From: Paenibacillus glycanilyticus NBRC 16618
Lineage (GTDB): Bacteria; Bacillota; Bacilli; Paenibacillales; Paenibacillaceae
DNA: 46,357 nt
Direction of reading: 5' to 3'
Assembly (NCBI RefSeq): GCF_004000805.1
Contig: NZ_BILY01000048.1
Location: forward strand, 1-46,357
Shown here: positions 43,552-46,357 of the stretch, one piece after another
Layout of the letters: each line of letters begins with the position of its first letter
Position numbering within the stretch: position 1 is the stretch's first letter
Position numbers and translations under genes: made by a program
Notes under the pieces: model-generated
The model's input: only the letters and a program-made list of their open reading frames with translations
Told to the model about the DNA's origin: nothing
The model's database searches: none

Positions 43552-44526
43552 TTAGTTATTGTAAGGATCAATCGTTTGAATCGTGCCGTCTTCGTTATAC
43601 TTAAGCTCGGTAAACTTCACGCTGCGCTTATGATCGACGCCTCCGGAAAGGGATGCGTCATGGTAGAACAAGTACCACTTATCCTGGAATTCCACGATGG
43701 AGTGGTGGGTTGTCCAGCCGATTACCGGCGTCAGAATAGTACCCTTGAAGACAAAAGGTCCTTGCGGATTGTCGCCAATAGCATACACAAGCTTATGAGT
43801 CGAGCCCGTCGAATACGACAGATAGTACTTGCCATTGTATTTGTGAACCCACGGTCCTTCGAAATAACGGCGGTCTTCGTCGCCGGCAAGCAGCGGATTG
43901 CCTTCCTCGTCCACGATGGAAATCTCTTTCGCCTCGGATTTGAAGGTCAGCATGTCGTCGCTCAGTTCCGCGACGCGTGGACCAAGAGCAGGCCCGTTGA
44001 CATCCGGATCAGCGGCATCGGCAACAAATTCGCCGGTTGTCCATTTCTCCAGCTGTCCGCCCCACAAACCGCCGAAGTACATGTAGGCTCTGTTATCTTC
44101 ATCCACGAGAACGGCAGGATCGATGCTGAAGCTGCCGGGAATATAGTTTTCTTCTGCCTTGAAAGGCCCTGCCGGAGCTGCGCTGGTTGCTACGCCGATA
44201 CGGAATACGCCTTCTTTATCTCTGGCCGGGAAATACAAGTAATAAGTATTGTTCTTGAATGCGGCATCCGGTGCCCACATTTGCTTGGAAGCCCAAGGCA
44301 CATCCTTCACATGAAGAGCTTCGCCGTGATCGACACACGGTGAATTGGCGTCATCCATGGATAAAATGTGATAATCCTCCATCTGATATTGGTCACCGTT
44401 ATCGTTAGTCGGTCCGTCATGATCGAGGTCATGGGAAGGATAAATATAAATTTTGCCTTCGAAAACATGCGCAGAAGGATCTGCTGTAAAAATATGCGTT
44501 ACGATTGGTTCATTTGGTTTGGACAT
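43552..44526 (-). CDS. Glycoside hydrolase family 43 enzyme
   Basis: Five-bladed beta-propeller enzyme of 324 residues. The catalytic base is Asp16 in IFTADPSAHVFEGKIYIYPSHD. The pKa-modulating Asp lies in SFSIDPAVLVDEDN near 135, and the acid Glu in RRYFEGPWVHKYNGKYYLSYS near 225. GH43 enzymes act as beta-xylosidases, arabinofuranosidases or related enzymes; the subfamily is not clear. No signal peptide, so cytosolic. The ATG at 44526 follows AAAAGGAG; longer in-frame starts lie upstream of that site. It is a single gene, separate from the sugar clusters in the left half. Confidence 0.9.
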   Translation of the reverse strand: MSKPNEPIVTHIFTADPSAHVFEGKIYIYPSHDLDHDGPTNDNGDQYQMEDYHILSMDDANSPCVDHGEALHVKDVPWASKQMWAPDAAFKNNTYYLYFPARDKEGVFRIGVATSAAPAGPFKAEENYIPGSFSIDPAVLVDEDNRAYMYFGGLWGGQLEKWTTGEFVADAADPDVNGPALGPRVAELSDDMLTFKSEAKEISIVDEEGNPLLAGDEDRRYFEGPWVHKYNGKYYLSYSTGSTHKLVYAIGDNPQGPFVFKGTILTPVIGWTTHHSIVEFQDKWYLFYHDASLSGGVDHKRSVKFTELKYNEDGTIQTIDPYNN

Positions 44527-44710
44527 GTGCTTAATCTCCTTTTCGCGCATAACTGATACCATGCTAATACACCTTTTTTATTCTAACTTTATTCGGCCAA
44601 CGTTAAACTACATAAATTAAAGAACATTGTTTGTAAAATTAAGATTTCAGCGCAAAAAAACCGTGCAATCGGCGGATTACACAGGTTTTTTGCCATTTTC
44701 TGCACAACTA

Positions 44711-45637
44711 TCATTCTCCAACGGCAAGAACGATACGCCCGCGGCCATGTCCCGCTTCCGACCGGGTATGAGCTTCGCGTGCCTCTCCAAGTGGATATAC
44801 AGCCTGTACTTGCGTTTGGACAACGCCTGTTCGGATCAACTCCGCGATATCCTCCAAGTCCTGCTTGGAGGCCAGCGCTGAGCGAAGCACTCGCACGCCC
44901 TCCCGCTGTCCCCGCTCTATCGGAGGCTGGCCCGCAATGGTAAGCAAAGCCCCTCCCGGCTTGATAAGCGGCCAGGAACGTTCCAGCACAGCTCCGCCAA
45001 TCGTATCCAGCACAAAATCCGCCTCCTGCCCCAGTCCCGCTTCAAACGGGCCGGCGGTATAATCAATGGCATGATCCACGCCAATGGATCGGATAAATTC
45101 CATATTCGAAGGACCCGCCGTTCCGATAACATAGGCTCCTTTCCATTTGGCGAACTGGACGGCAAACATGCCTACTCCGCCGCCCGCGCCATGGATAAAT
45201 ACGCGGTCTCCGGCCTTAATGCCCGCGTTGTTGATCGCACGCCAGGCGGTTGTTGCTCCTCCGGAGATTGTTGCCGCTTCGGCAAAACCGATGGAGGAAG
45301 GCTTAAGCGCAACTGAATCCGCCGCGACGGTTGTATATTCCGCGTAGGTCCCGTTTGTGCTCCTTCCGAATACCTCCTGCCCGCCTATAAGTCCGGTCAC
45401 TCCCGGACCCGCGCTTTCGATTACGCCGGCAAAAGCCGTCCCCGGTATGACGGGGAATTTAACAGGCATCGGGAACAACCCTTTGCGGATTTTCCAATCC
45501 ACGGGAAGCACTCCGGCAGCCGCAATGCGGATCAGCACCTCCCCTTCCTGCGGAACCGGCTTTGGAGCTTCCTCCAGCAGCAGCACCTCGGGTCCCCCGA
45601 ATCGATAATAACGGATGGCTTGCATCGTTTGAGCCAT
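44711..45637 (-). CDS. NAD(P)H quinone oxidoreductase-like medium-chain dehydrogenase
   Basis: Protein of 308 residues. N-terminal GroES-like fold (IRYYRFGGPEVLLLEEAPKPVPQEGEVLIRIAAAGVLPVDWKIRKG). Cofactor site is the AGGGVG motif (VFIHGAGGGVGMFAVQFAKWKGAYVIGT) near residue 145. It lacks the Cys/His zinc ligands of alcohol dehydrogenases, so it belongs with the quinone reductase/enoyl reductase branch. It likely reduces quinones or reactive enones with NADPH. Start ATG follows AAGGAGGG. Divergent from a MarR regulator, which probably controls it. Confidence 0.9.
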   Translation of the reverse strand: MAQTMQAIRYYRFGGPEVLLLEEAPKPVPQEGEVLIRIAAAGVLPVDWKIRKGLFPMPVKFPVIPGTAFAGVIESAGPGVTGLIGGQEVFGRSTNGTYAEYTTVAADSVALKPSSIGFAEAATISGGATTAWRAINNAGIKAGDRVFIHGAGGGVGMFAVQFAKWKGAYVIGTAGPSNMEFIRSIGVDHAIDYTAGPFEAGLGQEADFVLDTIGGAVLERSWPLIKPGGALLTIAGQPPIERGQREGVRVLRSALASKQDLEDIAELIRTGVVQTQVQAVYPLGEAREAHTRSEAGHGRGRIVLAVGE

Positions 45638-45707
45638 GGGAATTAGCCCTCCTTATTGGAATGTCATGCGGAATCGTGTAAAATCAAAATACGGAATGAA
45701 CACATAT

Positions 45708-45719
45708 TGAGTATACTCA
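45708..45719. promoter_or_regulatory. Palindromic operator between oxidoreductase and MarR genes
   Basis: TGAGTATACTCA is a perfect 12-base palindrome in the 139-base gap between divergent genes. It is a good candidate for the MarR binding site controlling both directions. Confidence 0.6.
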
Positions 45720-45776
45720 CTAATTATTCGATAAATAGACTATAGGAATTCATGCGTCAAAAGTCAAGGAGGAACT

Positions 45777-46220
45777 ATGGCAGCATCCGAAACAACAATA
45801 CCATCAGCCGGCCACCTGCTGGAGACGCTGCTCCGGACAACCCACCGTCTGCATCTCCGGTTCGAAGCCCAGTTATCTGCCTTCGAAGTTCCGGAATATT
45901 TGTCCGGACCAAGGCTGCGCTTCCTCGTCTCCGTCGCCGAAGCCGGACAAATCCGGATGAGCGATATCGCCGCAAAGCTTGGCATCAAGCCGCGTACCGT
46001 TACGCAATTCGTGGATGCGCTTGAGCAGGAGAGACTGATCGTCCGACTGCCTGACCCGGAAGACCGCCGGGCTACTTTTATCCAATTGTCCGAAATAGCG
46101 CCTCCCCTTATTCAACAAGCGCGGCTTGCGATGAGCGAGTCGGCAGACATGGTTCTCGCTTCGATGTCGCCGGAGGACCGCGGCGAGCTGCTGCGTTTGC
46201 TGCATCAACTGAGCGAATAA
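45777..46220 (+). CDS. MarR-family transcriptional regulator
   Basis: Regulator of 147 residues with winged HTH at about 40-110 (LRFLVSVAEAGQIRMSDIAAKLGIKPRTVTQFVDALEQERLIVRLPDPEDRRATFIQLSE). ATG follows AAGGAGG with four bases between. Divergent from the quinone-oxidoreductase-like gene. The next gene starts 20 bases downstream and may be in the same transcript. Confidence 0.92.
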   Translation: MAASETTIPSAGHLLETLLRTTHRLHLRFEAQLSAFEVPEYLSGPRLRFLVSVAEAGQIRMSDIAAKLGIKPRTVTQFVDALEQERLIVRLPDPEDRRATFIQLSEIAPPLIQQARLAMSESADMVLASMSPEDRGELLRLLHQLSE

Positions 46221-46239
46221 CCGGAAAGGATTACAGCTT

Positions 46240-46357
46240 ATGAGCTTTCAATATACCGATGATGATGTCCGGGTATTATGCGGCCGGTTCGCCTTCGAGG
46301 AAGGGGAATCCATCTGGCAGGCGGGCGGAGTGACGATATTGCGGTATGACCCGGACA
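46240..46357 (+). CDS. Partial open reading frame at the window edge, unknown
   Basis: ATG at 46240 follows GGAAAGGA and opens a frame (MSFQYTDDDVRVLCGRFAF, then EEGESIWQAGGVTILRYDPD) that is still open at the last base. About 39 residues are visible, too few to name a family. It is probably cotranscribed with the MarR gene 20 bases upstream. Confidence 0.6.
   Translation, partial: MSFQYTDDDVRVLCGRFAFEEGESIWQAGGVTILRYDPD

Overview
The window looks like chromosome from a spore-forming, sugar-scavenging Bacillota, most likely Paenibacillus or a close relative. The reasons are strong AGGAGG-type ribosome binding sites, frequent TTG and GTG starts, YesM/YesN two-component pairs sitting on lipoprotein-dependent sugar ABC transporters, a T-box leader, a BclB-type exosporium collagen gene, and mid-range GC. 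Species assignment is an inference. No rRNA, tRNA, CRISPR array, insertion sequence or prophage was seen.

Left third (1-24.4 kb) is carbohydrate uptake and breakdown. Cluster 1 (minus strand, 8234 to 145) reads histidine kinase, response regulator, solute-binding lipoprotein, two permeases and a large FAD-dependent oxidoreductase. A monocistronic gene of unknown function (8357-8908) follows; its ribosome binding site lies in one arm of a long hairpin. Cluster 2 (minus, 18576 to 9003) repeats the plan: kinase, regulator, two permeases, lipoprotein, then a GH95 fucosidase. A GH3 glucosidase/xylosidase (plus, 18747) diverges from it, converging with a GH31 alpha-xylosidase (minus, 24026) and followed by a divergent AraC regulator. 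Two close matches to the CcpA operator (cre) sit in front of the kinase and the permease operons. GH95, GH3 and GH31 together would fit intracellular breakdown of fucosylated xyloglucan oligosaccharides; this is inferred, and no beta-galactosidase is present in the window.

Middle (25-34 kb) is mixed. It holds an array of four phased palindromes, a PPOX-family flavoprotein, a YdeI-family protein, a second-type tryptophanyl-tRNA synthetase behind a T-box with a UGG specifier, and an internally deleted nucleotidyltransferase pseudogene. It continues with an alpha/beta-hydrolase that has lost its catalytic Ser and His next to an XRE regulator, a DMT exporter, an lrgAB pair with its LysR regulator, and a Gly/Pro/Trp-rich small protein.

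Right third (34-46.4 kb) holds an SDR dehydrogenase, a MarR-ABC exporter-DUF1697 operon, a phytanoyl-CoA-dioxygenase-like protein with a divergent AraC regulator, and a TPR glycosyltransferase divergent from a 930-residue BclB-like collagen protein. It ends with a GH43 enzyme, a quinone-oxidoreductase-like protein with a divergent MarR regulator, and an open reading frame cut by the window edge.
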